From Candidatus Aminicenantota bacterium (GTDB lineage Bacteria > Acidobacteriota > Aminicenantia > Aminicenantales > Aminicenantaceae), in contig DAOVBT010000015.1 of NCBI GenBank assembly GCA_030670375.1, positions 1 through 14,181 of the forward strand: a stretch of 14,181 nt of DNA. The letters run 5' to 3'. Positions 6,344 to 13,052 of the stretch are shown in pieces (position 1 is the stretch's first letter; each line of letters begins with the position of its first letter). Position numbers and translations under genes: made by a program. The notes beneath the pieces are model-generated. The model was not told where the DNA came from. It made no database searches and saw nothing but the letters and a program-made list of their open reading frames with translations.

Positions 6344-9121
6344 ATGGGAGCGTTGTTATATGAATCTATAATGATAAAGAGCGACAAGACCAAGGAGCAA
6401 TTTCAGCGTGAATTGAACATACTGAAAAAGCAAGTCACAAGATTGCGCAAGTCTGAATCTGAACACAGAAAGACAAACATGAAGCTGCAGGAATGTGAGA
6501 AGAAATACAGAAATCTGGTCGAAAAAGCCTGCGATGGAATCGCCATCATTCAAGACATGGTATTCACGTATGTCAACCCACAGCTGGCTGCCCTGGCTGG
6601 ATATTCTGAAGAAGAGATTCTCGATAAACAATTTACAGATTTTATACATCCGGATGAATTACCAAAGGTGGTGGATCGTCACAAACGCCGTTTGGCAGGG
6701 GAGGAGGTGCCTTCCATCTATGAGTCGGCCATCAAAGCCAAGGATGGCCGGAAGGTATTGGTTGAGTTCAATGTCAGCCAAAACTTGTATCTAGGGAAAT
6801 CCACCACCTTTGTGTTCGTCCGGGACATTACCGAGCGCAAAAAGGAAGAAGAAATCCGGGCCTCAGTCTACAGAATATCAGAGGCTGCCTATTTGGCAGG
6901 AGACCTGCAGGAATTCTACCAGACTATCCACAAAATCATTGCCGAACTCATGCCTGCCAAGGACAATTTTTATATCGCTCTTTATGATAAAGGCATGAAC
7001 ATGCTCCATTTTCCGTATTTTGTCGATGAGGAAGAGGAGAATCCCGGCTCTCAAAAGTTGGGGAAAGGCCTGACTGAGTATGTTTTTCGGACTGGCCGCT
7101 CGCTTTTGGCCTCTCCCAAAGTGTTCACAGAATTGGTAAAAAAGGGAGAGGTGATCTCGATCGGACCTCCATCGATCGATTGGCTTGGTGTGCCCCTCAA
7201 AATTGGCGGCAAAACCATCGGCGTATTGACTGTCCAGAGCTACACAGAGGGAGTCAGATACACGGAGGAAGAAAAAAACATCTTGACCTTCATCGCTGAG
7301 CAGATCGCCATGGCCATCGAACGCAAACAGGCTACCCAAGCATTGAAGAAGAGCGAAAAACAGATCCGGACATTGATCGAGGCCATTCCAGCATCCATAT
7401 ATTTCAAGGATACAGAAGGCAAGAATCTTGTGGTGAATAAGGCCTATGAAGAATTGGTGGGCAGGAAAAGGGAAGAAATCATCGGGAAAACCGATGACGA
7501 ACTTCTTCCTAAAAATTTAGCTAATCAGTGCCAGAAAAGCGACGATAAAGTCTTTAAAACAGGGAAGATTTATCATGGTGAGGAAAAACATCTCAGCCAA
7601 AACGGAGAGATGTCTTACTTCGATACGATAAAATCACCTATCCTCGATGAGCTTGGCAAGATCGTGGGCCTTGTCGGTGTCAGTCGCGACATCACCATGC
7701 GCAAAAAAACGGAAGAGGCTTTGGAGACATCTCAGGAACAATACCGAGATTTGGTAGAGAAAGCCGGCATAGCCATTTTAATCGATGACAAAGACGGGAA
7801 TTTCCAGTATGTGAATGAGAGATATGCAAAGCTGTTCGGGTATTCTGAAGAGGAGATGAGGAAAAAATCCATCCATGATGTGGTTTGGGCCGATGATTTG
7901 GATATGGTCATGCGGTATCACAAAAACCGAATACAGGGGAAAAAGGCACCCTCCCGCTATGAATTCAGGGGAATAAAAAAAGATGGTTCCTTGATTTATC
8001 TCGAAATCAATGCCAAGGCTATAAAAAAAGGGAAAAAAATCGTTGGGACACGGTGTTACATATGGAATATCACCGCACGCAAACAAGCAGAAAAGTCCTT
8101 GAGACAGAGTGAAGAAAAATACAAAACCATTGCAGAAAATATTGAAGTGGGTATATACCGGACCTCGTCTGGGGCGGATGGTCGTTTCATCGAAGCGAAT
8201 CCAGCCATTGTGAGAATGTTTGGTTACATGAACAAACAAGAATTTCTAAGCGTCGATGTGTCCAAACTCTATCACGATCCCAAAGGACGGAAATCATTCC
8301 AGAAAAAGATGCTGCATGAAGGATTTGTGAAAAGTGAGGAACTGCTGCTTAAGAAAAAAGGCGGGACACCTTTCCTAGGATCGGTGTGTGCCGTGACGGT
8401 AAGAGACGAGAGGGGCAAGATCAGATATTTTGACGGGATTGTTGAGGATGTCACAGAACGTAAAGAAGCCGAGGAGAAGCTCAAAACTTCTCTTGTGGAG
8501 AAGGAAGTTCTTCTTCGTGAAATTCACCATCGGGTGAAAAACAATCTTCAAATCATTTCAAGCCTTCTCAATCTACAGTCGCGTCATATCGAAGACGAGC
8601 CTGCCTTGGATATGTTTCATGAAAGCCGCAACCGCGTGCGCTCGATGGCTCTCGTTCATGAGAAATTGTATAGATCTGATGATTTAGCCAAGGTGGATTT
8701 TTGTGAATACATCCGAAGCTTAGGAAGACATTTATTAATGTCCTATGGGATCAATTCGACAGCAATTGATCTGGATGTGAGTGTCCGTGATGTCTTTTTG
8801 GACATCAACACATCCATTCCTTGTGGATTGATTATCAATGAATTGATTTCCAACTCTCTCAAACATGCGTTTTCAGGAAGAGAAAAGGGAAAGATTCGTG
8901 TTGTTCTACGGTCTGAAAAAAACGGCAAGTTCAAGTTGGTGGTCAGCGATGATGGCGTGGGATTGCCGAAGGGTTTGGATGTGACACAGACCGATTCATT
9001 GGGTCTCCAATTGGTGACCATGTTGGTCGAGCAGCTTCAAGGAACTTTGAATATCGATAATAACGAAGGCACTTCCTTTGAAATCGTCTTTGAGAAGCTT
9101 GACTACAGAGCCAGACATTGA
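6344..9121 (+). CDS. Soluble multi-PAS/GAF sensor histidine kinase (HisKA_2 type)
   Basis: 925 aa from the ATG at 6344, chosen because AAAGGTG lies 10 nt upstream; another in-frame ATG at 6371 has no such site. No membrane segment or signal peptide, so the protein is cytoplasmic. Domains in order: charged coiled coil (about 10-50); PAS1 (52-168, closing FVFVRDITERKK); GAF (172-325, GVPLKIGGKTIGVLTVQS); PAS2 (340-455, VGVSRDITMRKK); PAS3 (466-582, closest to PAS1); PAS4 (590-709, IVEDVTERKEAEE); HisKA_2 dimerisation domain with EIHHRVKNNLQ, His729 the likely phosphorylation site; and HATPase_c with N box NELISNSLKHA (832-842), G1 box DDGVGLP (869-875) and a SLGLQLV G2-like segment (885-891). 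It should sense small ligands or redox state through PAS/GAF and phosphorylate a separate response regulator, as no receiver domain is fused. A response regulator begins at 13930, but pairing with it is only a guess. Confidence 0.93.
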   Translation: MGALLYESIMIKSDKTKEQFQRELNILKKQVTRLRKSESEHRKTNMKLQECEKKYRNLVEKACDGIAIIQDMVFTYVNPQLAALAGYSEEEILDKQFTDFIHPDELPKVVDRHKRRLAGEEVPSIYESAIKAKDGRKVLVEFNVSQNLYLGKSTTFVFVRDITERKKEEEIRASVYRISEAAYLAGDLQEFYQTIHKIIAELMPAKDNFYIALYDKGMNMLHFPYFVDEEEENPGSQKLGKGLTEYVFRTGRSLLASPKVFTELVKKGEVISIGPPSIDWLGVPLKIGGKTIGVLTVQSYTEGVRYTEEEKNILTFIAEQIAMAIERKQATQALKKSEKQIRTLIEAIPASIYFKDTEGKNLVVNKAYEELVGRKREEIIGKTDDELLPKNLANQCQKSDDKVFKTGKIYHGEEKHLSQNGEMSYFDTIKSPILDELGKIVGLVGVSRDITMRKKTEEALETSQEQYRDLVEKAGIAILIDDKDGNFQYVNERYAKLFGYSEEEMRKKSIHDVVWADDLDMVMRYHKNRIQGKKAPSRYEFRGIKKDGSLIYLEINAKAIKKGKKIVGTRCYIWNITARKQAEKSLRQSEEKYKTIAENIEVGIYRTSSGADGRFIEANPAIVRMFGYMNKQEFLSVDVSKLYHDPKGRKSFQKKMLHEGFVKSEELLLKKKGGTPFLGSVCAVTVRDERGKIRYFDGIVEDVTERKEAEEKLKTSLVEKEVLLREIHHRVKNNLQIISSLLNLQSRHIEDEPALDMFHESRNRVRSMALVHEKLYRSDDLAKVDFCEYIRSLGRHLLMSYGINSTAIDLDVSVRDVFLDINTSIPCGLIINELISNSLKHAFSGREKGKIRVVLRSEKNGKFKLVVSDDGVGLPKGLDVTQTDSLGLQLVTMLVEQLQGTLNIDNNEGTSFEIVFEKLDYRARH

Positions 9122-9205
9122 TGGAATCAGGCTCATAACTTTCATTATTTATTCAATTCTTGTAAAATAAAATTCTTGAAATTTATGAAAATTTTGAGAG
9201 CCTGA

Positions 9206-9228
9206 CTCCTACTAGGAGCCTATTTTTT
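9206..9228 (+). terminator. Candidate intrinsic terminator of the histidine kinase gene
   Basis: CTCCT (9206-9210), loop ACT, AGGAG (9214-9218), then CCTA and six T (9223-9228). The stem is short. It may be reinforced by pairing of TCAGGCTC (9127-9134) with GAGCCTGA (9198-9205), a perfect 8-bp inverted repeat across the AT-rich 3' region. Confidence 0.4.
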
Positions 9229-9270
9229 CGAAAAAAGCGAAAGCGCTTAACCGCTTTTACGGACACGAAT

Positions 9271-10323
9271 ATGTCATTGCGAACTAATTACACCCGCAGT
9301 CTACAAGAAAAAACAGAACGATTGAAAAATGGCCTAGCCGAAATATCCCGTGATCACCTGTGTTCAAGAATTATCCCCACACACATCACAAAAGGCTTCC
9401 GGAGCCGGGCCAAATTCAAAGTATTCGGAAATCCTGAAAGCTTCAGCATAAAAGGAACGGACCCGATACATGGGGAAGTTCCTTATGAGAATGCCCTCTG
9501 GATGATGCCATCTTGGGGAAGAAAGCTCGTGATCCAGATCGTCAAAATCATTGCTGACAGGTTTTCGCATTTTTGGGTCGATGGTTTCGAGGTCCAACTT
9601 GCCCATGGAAACAGGCATGCGCACGTCACCTTATCCGTGAAGAGGCAGGATAGAAAATCTTACGCCGAGCTGGCCGAGTTCATGCTCGACAACGTTTCCT
9701 CCCTCGAGGGTGTTTCCATACCTTCCAAAAAACAAGACTTGGGGAAGTCTTATCTTTTACACAACATCGACAAAAAGAATTTTTATTCCCAATATACGGC
9801 TTTTTTCCAATCCAACGTTTGCTTGACCACAAGGCTTGTGAATGAAGTCAAGCATAAATGTCAAAATTTGGATTTTTACAGGATTTTAGATCTGTATTGT
9901 GGAGTTGGCCTTTTTTCTTTATCGATTGCGGAGAATACCACATCCGTCCTTGGAGTGGATATCAATAAAAGAGCTATAGATAGCGCACGGCTAAATGCAA
10001 AAAACCTGGGTTTTGGCCAGGTTTCCTTTTTATGCAGCCCTGTCGAGAATTTTTTGCAAAATGCCTCCATCAGTCCGAATGACCTGGTCATTATAGACCC
10101 TCCCCGCTCCGGTTGCCCAGAATCGTTAATCCATATTATATCCAAGCACAAGCTCGATTTTATTTGTTCGATTTCCTGTGATCTGCCTTCCCATATCCGC
10201 GATCTTAAGCAATGGATCGGGAATGGCTATGATGTCCAATCCATCGTTGCTTTGGATATGTTTCCCTTCACAGAATTTTTAGAAACAGTTGCTTTTTTGC
10301 AAAGAACGAGTTGTCAGAGCTAG
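9271..10323 (+). CDS. TrmA/RumA-family RNA (uracil-5-)-methyltransferase, compact form
   Basis: 350 aa. The family uses S-adenosylmethionine to methylate C5 of a uridine in tRNA or rRNA through a cysteine adduct. Seen here: an N-terminal RNA-binding half with RSRAKFKVFG (44-53); the FFQSN motif (178-182); the SAM-binding motif LDLYCGVG (206-213); DPPRSG (276-281); the catalytic segment SISCDLPSHIRDL with Cys303; and DMFPFTEFLE with Glu338 as general base. The length is close to TrmA (366 aa in E. coli). There is no N-terminal TRAM domain and no four-cysteine iron-sulphur cluster as in RlmD/RlmC. Two positions differ from the usual pattern: Asp304 where Asn follows the cysteine, and Phe336 where His is typical. 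Target RNA and position are therefore uncertain. The start has only a weak ribosome binding site. The end of the gene carries the -35 of the next gene's promoter. Confidence 0.87.
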   Translation: MSLRTNYTRSLQEKTERLKNGLAEISRDHLCSRIIPTHITKGFRSRAKFKVFGNPESFSIKGTDPIHGEVPYENALWMMPSWGRKLVIQIVKIIADRFSHFWVDGFEVQLAHGNRHAHVTLSVKRQDRKSYAELAEFMLDNVSSLEGVSIPSKKQDLGKSYLLHNIDKKNFYSQYTAFFQSNVCLTTRLVNEVKHKCQNLDFYRILDLYCGVGLFSLSIAENTTSVLGVDINKRAIDSARLNAKNLGFGQVSFLCSPVENFLQNASISPNDLVIIDPPRSGCPESLIHIISKHKLDFICSISCDLPSHIRDLKQWIGNGYDVQSIVALDMFPFTEFLETVAFLQRTSCQS

Positions 10324-10339
10324 TTTTATTTTTTATAAT
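10311..10339 (+). promoter_or_regulatory. Sigma-70 promoter of the potassium channel gene
   Basis: TTGTCA (10311-10316) is followed by a 17-nt spacer and a perfect TATAAT (10334-10339). The -35 lies in the last codons of the methyltransferase gene. Transcription from about 10346 leaves a leader of about 18 nt before the ATG at 10364, which supports that start over the upstream ATG at 10289. Confidence 0.65.
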
Positions 10340-10363
10340 CGTCAGGACCAGGATATATTCCTC

Positions 10364-11383
10364 ATGAACGGGAAAAAAAGAATTTACTTCTCCCTCTCTA
10401 TGTTGTTTGCGGTTTTTTTTATCGGCGTGATCGGATTTAAGATTATCGGCGGAGACAAATGGTCCTTTCTCGACAGCCTGTACATGACCGTGATCACTCT
10501 GTCCACGGTTGGATATGGAGAAGTTGTCGATCTCAGCGCAAATCCTGGGGCCCGAGCCTTCACCATCGTTTTTATCCTCCTCAGCCTGGGCACGATCGCT
10601 TTTGCTGTGACCTCTATCACAAGTTTTATTGTCGAGGGGGAGCTGAAAAACCTTATTGGGAGACGAAGGATGGAAAAAGAAATTTCCAGATTAAAGGATC
10701 ACTATATCGTTTGTGGTTCGGATGAGACATCTCAGACAGTCATTCAGGAGCTTGTTCTGACAAAAAGACCATTTGTCGTGGTTGAACCGCTCCAGGAAAA
10801 GATCGAGAAGCTTTCTTCTCCGGGAAATATCCTTTTTGTTCATGGCGATCCTACTGAAGACAATATCCTAATTCAGGCAGGTATCGAAAAGGCGAAAGGA
10901 ATCCTCCTTTCTTTGCCTAGTGATGAGGCAAACCTTTTTGTCACGATAACCGCAAGAAGCCTCAATCCCGATATCCGAATCGTGACCAAAGGGATCGATG
11001 TCAAGTCCCATAAGAAGATGTTCAAGGCGGGTTCAGACGCGGTCGTGTCCCCCGAATTCATCGGAGGAATGAGGATGGTCTCCGAGATGATCCGCCCGGC
11101 CGTTGTGACGTTCCTGGATATGATGTTGCGGGACAGGGAAGAAGTTCTCCGGTTCGAAGAAATACATGTGGATAAAAGCGCCTCTTTTGTGGGCAAGACG
11201 ATCGGGGAGGCGAACATCGATAAAGAGACCGGTTCTCTTTTGGTGGCGCTCCGGAGAGCAGGTAGCGATAAATATGATTTTAATCCCTCCAGAAACACAG
11301 AGATTCAAGCAAGCGATGTCCTTGTTTTGATCGCGACTGCAGATATGATCACACAGATCGAAAAGGCGGCTGGCGAAAGCTAG
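10364..11383 (+). CDS. Two-TM potassium channel with RCK (TrkA-N/TrkA-C) domains
   Basis: 339 aa. TM1 is about residues 7-27, the pore helix 34-46, the selectivity filter TVGYG 48-52, and TM2 about 64-90: the Ion_trans_2 pore of MthK/Kch-like channels. The rest is cytoplasmic: an RCK N-terminal (TrkA-N, Rossmann) domain from about 112 (HYIVCG; later FVHGDPTEDNILIQAGIEKA) and a TrkA-C domain near the end (FVGKTIGEANI to ASDVLVLIATAD). The protein should form a tetrameric K+ channel gated by ligand binding to an RCK ring. The first strand reads CGSDETSQ where nucleotide-binding RCK domains have GxGxxG, so the usual NAD/ADP site looks degenerate. The start at 10364 is chosen from the promoter and an AGGA upstream; a frame from 10289 would overlap the methyltransferase gene. 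It converges with the rmuC-like gene, sharing a CTAG across both stops. Confidence 0.92.
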   Translation: MNGKKRIYFSLSMLFAVFFIGVIGFKIIGGDKWSFLDSLYMTVITLSTVGYGEVVDLSANPGARAFTIVFILLSLGTIAFAVTSITSFIVEGELKNLIGRRRMEKEISRLKDHYIVCGSDETSQTVIQELVLTKRPFVVVEPLQEKIEKLSSPGNILFVHGDPTEDNILIQAGIEKAKGILLSLPSDEANLFVTITARSLNPDIRIVTKGIDVKSHKKMFKAGSDAVVSPEFIGGMRMVSEMIRPAVVTFLDMMLRDREEVLRFEEIHVDKSASFVGKTIGEANIDKETGSLLVALRRAGSDKYDFNPSRNTEIQASDVLVLIATADMITQIEKAAGES

Positions 11384-12441
11384 TCCTCATCCGTTTCTTT
11401 TACGGTTTTTTCGGGGAGTTTCTCCGCACCCTCGGCACTGACAATTTCCAGCTTATCCGAAAATCTATCCAGGCGTTTTTCGGCATCATCGAATTTTGTT
11501 CGTGCATGCCCCAAATGGGATCCCAGTGTCTCGAAATCTTTCCGGAACCGTGTCAAATCTCCCTGAAGCCTGGTTAGGCGCTGGAAGATTTCACGGGCAG
11601 ACTTTTCGATCTGCAGTCCTTTGAGTCCTTGCACGATGACTTGTAAATAAGCGTAGAAAGAGTTGGGGGAGACCGGGATCACCCTGTTCTTTAGGGCTGA
11701 GGAAAAAATGCTTCGCTCCTCACCCAGATTCTCATCCTTGAGAATGGTTTCGTAGTAGATATTTTCTGCCGGAATATACATCAGAGCAAAGTCATACGTG
11801 CCTTCATCGGGAAGGATGTACTTTTTAGATATCTCACTGATGTGTTTTTTGACATCGGCCACGAATTTTTTCCGGAGGTCTTCCTTTTTCTTGGGATCTT
11901 CTTCGCTTGCGAATTTTTGGAAATTTTCAAGCGGGAATTTGGCATCGATCGGGACTATGTTGTCACCGATATGGATGATGGCATCGACCATCTCCCCGCT
12001 TTTGAATTTGTGTTGGAGGTTAAAATACGCAGGAGGAAGGATCTGACCAAGCAAATCTCCTAAAAAAAGCTCGCCGAAACCACCGCGGAATTTGGGAGCC
12101 CGCAAGAGGTTTTCCAGGTTGGAGATATTTTTAGCTTTATCCAAAACCTCCCGGGTTATCACTTCCATTTTCCCCAGGTCTTTTTTAACATCTCCCAAAG
12201 TCCCTCCGATATCCCCAGTCGTTTTTTTAAAAAGGCTGCGCATATTCTGGGGCGGGTGGGTTATGTTCTGGGGGTGTTGGCCGGTCTGCTGCTGCATCAG
12301 GGGGAGGGATTTATCTTGGGCTTGGGCTTTTTTCATCTCTTCGATCTTGGCGGCCGTTGCCCTTAAAGACCAGAGGAGAAGGAGCAGAATGAGGAGAATA
12401 ATTCCAGCCAGAATGACGAAAAGAAGAGTGGTGTTTATCAT
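11380..12441 (-). CDS. rmuC: RmuC-family protein (DNA recombination / inversion-limiting)
   Basis: 353 aa. An N-terminal membrane anchor (residues about 5-27) is followed by a charged, Gln/Pro-rich linker (28-70), a helical segment, and the RmuC core from about 110 to 310. Recognisable core elements are FRGGFGELFLGDLL (118-131), MVDAIIHIGDNIVPIDAKFPLENF (151-174), FALMYIPAENIYYE (218-231) and a VIPVSPNSFYAYL segment (254-266). The family is related to PD-(D/E)XK-type nucleases; Asp166 and Lys168 in DAKFP are the likely active-site pair. E. coli RmuC limits inversions at short inverted repeats; the biochemical role is poorly known. The C-terminus (after 310) is a coiled coil. The start has only a weak ribosome binding site, but a TATAAT lies about 20 nt upstream. 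It reads convergently with the channel gene. Confidence 0.9.
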   Translation of the reverse strand: MINTTLLFVILAGIILLILLLLLWSLRATAAKIEEMKKAQAQDKSLPLMQQQTGQHPQNITHPPQNMRSLFKKTTGDIGGTLGDVKKDLGKMEVITREVLDKAKNISNLENLLRAPKFRGGFGELFLGDLLGQILPPAYFNLQHKFKSGEMVDAIIHIGDNIVPIDAKFPLENFQKFASEEDPKKKEDLRKKFVADVKKHISEISKKYILPDEGTYDFALMYIPAENIYYETILKDENLGEERSIFSSALKNRVIPVSPNSFYAYLQVIVQGLKGLQIEKSAREIFQRLTRLQGDLTRFRKDFETLGSHLGHARTKFDDAEKRLDRFSDKLEIVSAEGAEKLPEKTVKETDED

Positions 12442-12461
12442 TAGGTTGTTTCTTGTGAGTC

Positions 12462-12490
12462 ATTATAGAAAAATACGCATGGGTGTGCAA
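12462..12490 (-). promoter_or_regulatory. Candidate promoter of the rmuC-like gene
   Basis: On the minus strand a perfect TATAAT (12467-12462) is preceded at 17 nt by TTGCAC (12490-12485), a weak -35. The start site would lie about 15 nt before the ATG at 12441, giving a very short leader. It is divergent from the tRNA promoter. Confidence 0.5.
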
Positions 12491-12515
12491 ACTCTCAATT
12501 TATGATGGGTAGGAA

Positions 12516-12544
12516 TTGACAACACAACGCGACTTTTCTAAACT
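12516..12544 (+). promoter_or_regulatory. Promoter of tRNA-Lys
   Basis: TTGACA (12516-12521), 17-nt spacer, TAAACT (12539-12544). Transcription would begin around 12551, about 8 nt before the mature tRNA. Confidence 0.7.
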
Positions 12545-12558
12545 ATGGGATACTTTAT

Positions 12559-12631
12559 GGCCCGTTAGCTCAACTGGTAGAGCAACAGACTCTTAATCTG
12601 TAGGTTGAAGGTTCGAGTCCTTCACGGGTCA
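12559..12631 (+). tRNA. tRNA-Lys (anticodon CTT)
   Basis: A complete 73-nt cloverleaf. Acceptor GGCCCGT pairs with ACGGGTC (one G-U), discriminator A at 12631. D arm GCTC/GAGC with loop AACTGGTA; anticodon stem ACAGA/TCTGT with loop CTCTTAA, so the anticodon is CTT; a 5-nt variable loop; T arm GAAGG/CCTTC with loop TTCGAGT. CCA is not encoded. Its 3' part is duplicated at 13428-13488. Confidence 0.97.
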
Positions 12632-12640
12632 TTCCCTTTT
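12603..12640 (+). repeat. Direct repeat, copy 1 (3' end of tRNA-Lys plus flank)
   Basis: 38 bp covering the variable loop, T arm, acceptor 3' strand and nine bases of flank (TTCCCTTTT). It is identical to 13451-13488, at a spacing of 848 bp. Ungapped similarity extends left to 12580 (55 of 61 positions from 12580 to 12640). This is the position typical of attL at a tRNA integration site. Confidence 0.9.
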
Positions 12641-12645
12641 TTCAG

Positions 12646-12662
12646 GGGAAAACTTCCCTTTT
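12646..12662 (+). terminator. Candidate terminator after tRNA-Lys
   Basis: GGGAA (12646-12650), loop AAC, TTCCC (12654-12658), then TTTT (12659-12662). A short stem with a short T-run, but in the right place for ending the tRNA transcript. Confidence 0.45.
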
Positions 12663-12903
12663 CCTTTAAGCACCAATAAGCCAAAGTAAGCGGGTTTTTG
12701 CGAATTTTGTTTATTTGTGACATGAGGCCAGGATCACAACAATCCTGAGCCCTCCTACTGCCTCTCACAAACGAGTGTTGACCCCCCAGTCCTTTTCTTA
12801 TATAATAAAAATAATTCTCTTTGGCGGGCTGGAGAGAACTCCCATCATCACCCCCCCTTTTGCTGACATCAGCCCGCACTTTACCCCCTATAGAATCCCC
12901 GTG

Positions 12904-12933
12904 TATGTCCGTAAATACTGCATAGCGGACATA
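12904..12933. repeat. Perfect 8-bp inverted repeat inside the insert
   Basis: TATGTCCG (12904-12911) and CGGACATA (12926-12933) are separated by 14 nt. Spacing and symmetry fit a dimeric protein binding site or an RNA hairpin. A second tight palindrome (GGAATG-AATG-CATTCC) follows 10 nt later. No function can be assigned. Confidence 0.5.
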
Positions 12934-12990
12934 GAAATTGTAGGGAATGAATGCATTCCGGGCCCATCGTAATAATGAGCGAATGAGGGA

Positions 12991-13019
12991 TTGACACAAG
13001 TTTCTTGTCTTCCTATCAT
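12991..13019 (+). promoter_or_regulatory. Sigma-70 promoter of the small exported-protein gene
   Basis: A perfect TTGACA (12991-12996), 17-nt spacer, TATCAT (13014-13019). The start near 13026 lies downstream of the in-frame ATG at 13005, so translation must begin at 13053. Confidence 0.7.
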
Positions 13020-13052
13020 AAAAGGGAGGAATTACTACAAACAGGGGGCAAC

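Larger units (their letters stand above)
12663..13052. other. Gene-free part of the tRNA-flanked insert
   Basis: No credible gene. A minus-strand frame covers 12622-12999, but it runs antisense through the tRNA and resembles nothing. The stretch holds three hairpin-forming palindromes: CAGGAT/ATCCTG (12729-12747), TATGTCCG/CGGACATA (12904-12933) and GGAATG/CATTCC (12944-12959). It then holds the promoter of the small exported protein at 12991-13019. C-runs at 12782-12787 and 12851-12857 give it a base texture unlike the flanking genes. Confidence 0.6.

Noticed and set aside
9233..9258. AAAAGCG/CGCTTTT hairpin as a terminator
   Set aside because: It is followed by ACGGACACG with no T-run, and no minus-strand gene ends here.
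10289..10363. Channel start at the ATG at 10289
   Set aside because: It would overlap the methyltransferase gene by 35 nt and lies upstream of the TTGTCA/TATAAT promoter. The extra residues do not fit the family.
12622..12999. Minus-strand open frame of 125 codons
   Set aside because: It begins in a promoter region, runs antisense through tRNA-Lys and has no ribosome binding site or family resemblance.
13005..13052. Start of the exported protein at the ATG at 13005
   Set aside because: It lies between the -35 and -10 of the promoter at 12991-13019, before the transcription start.
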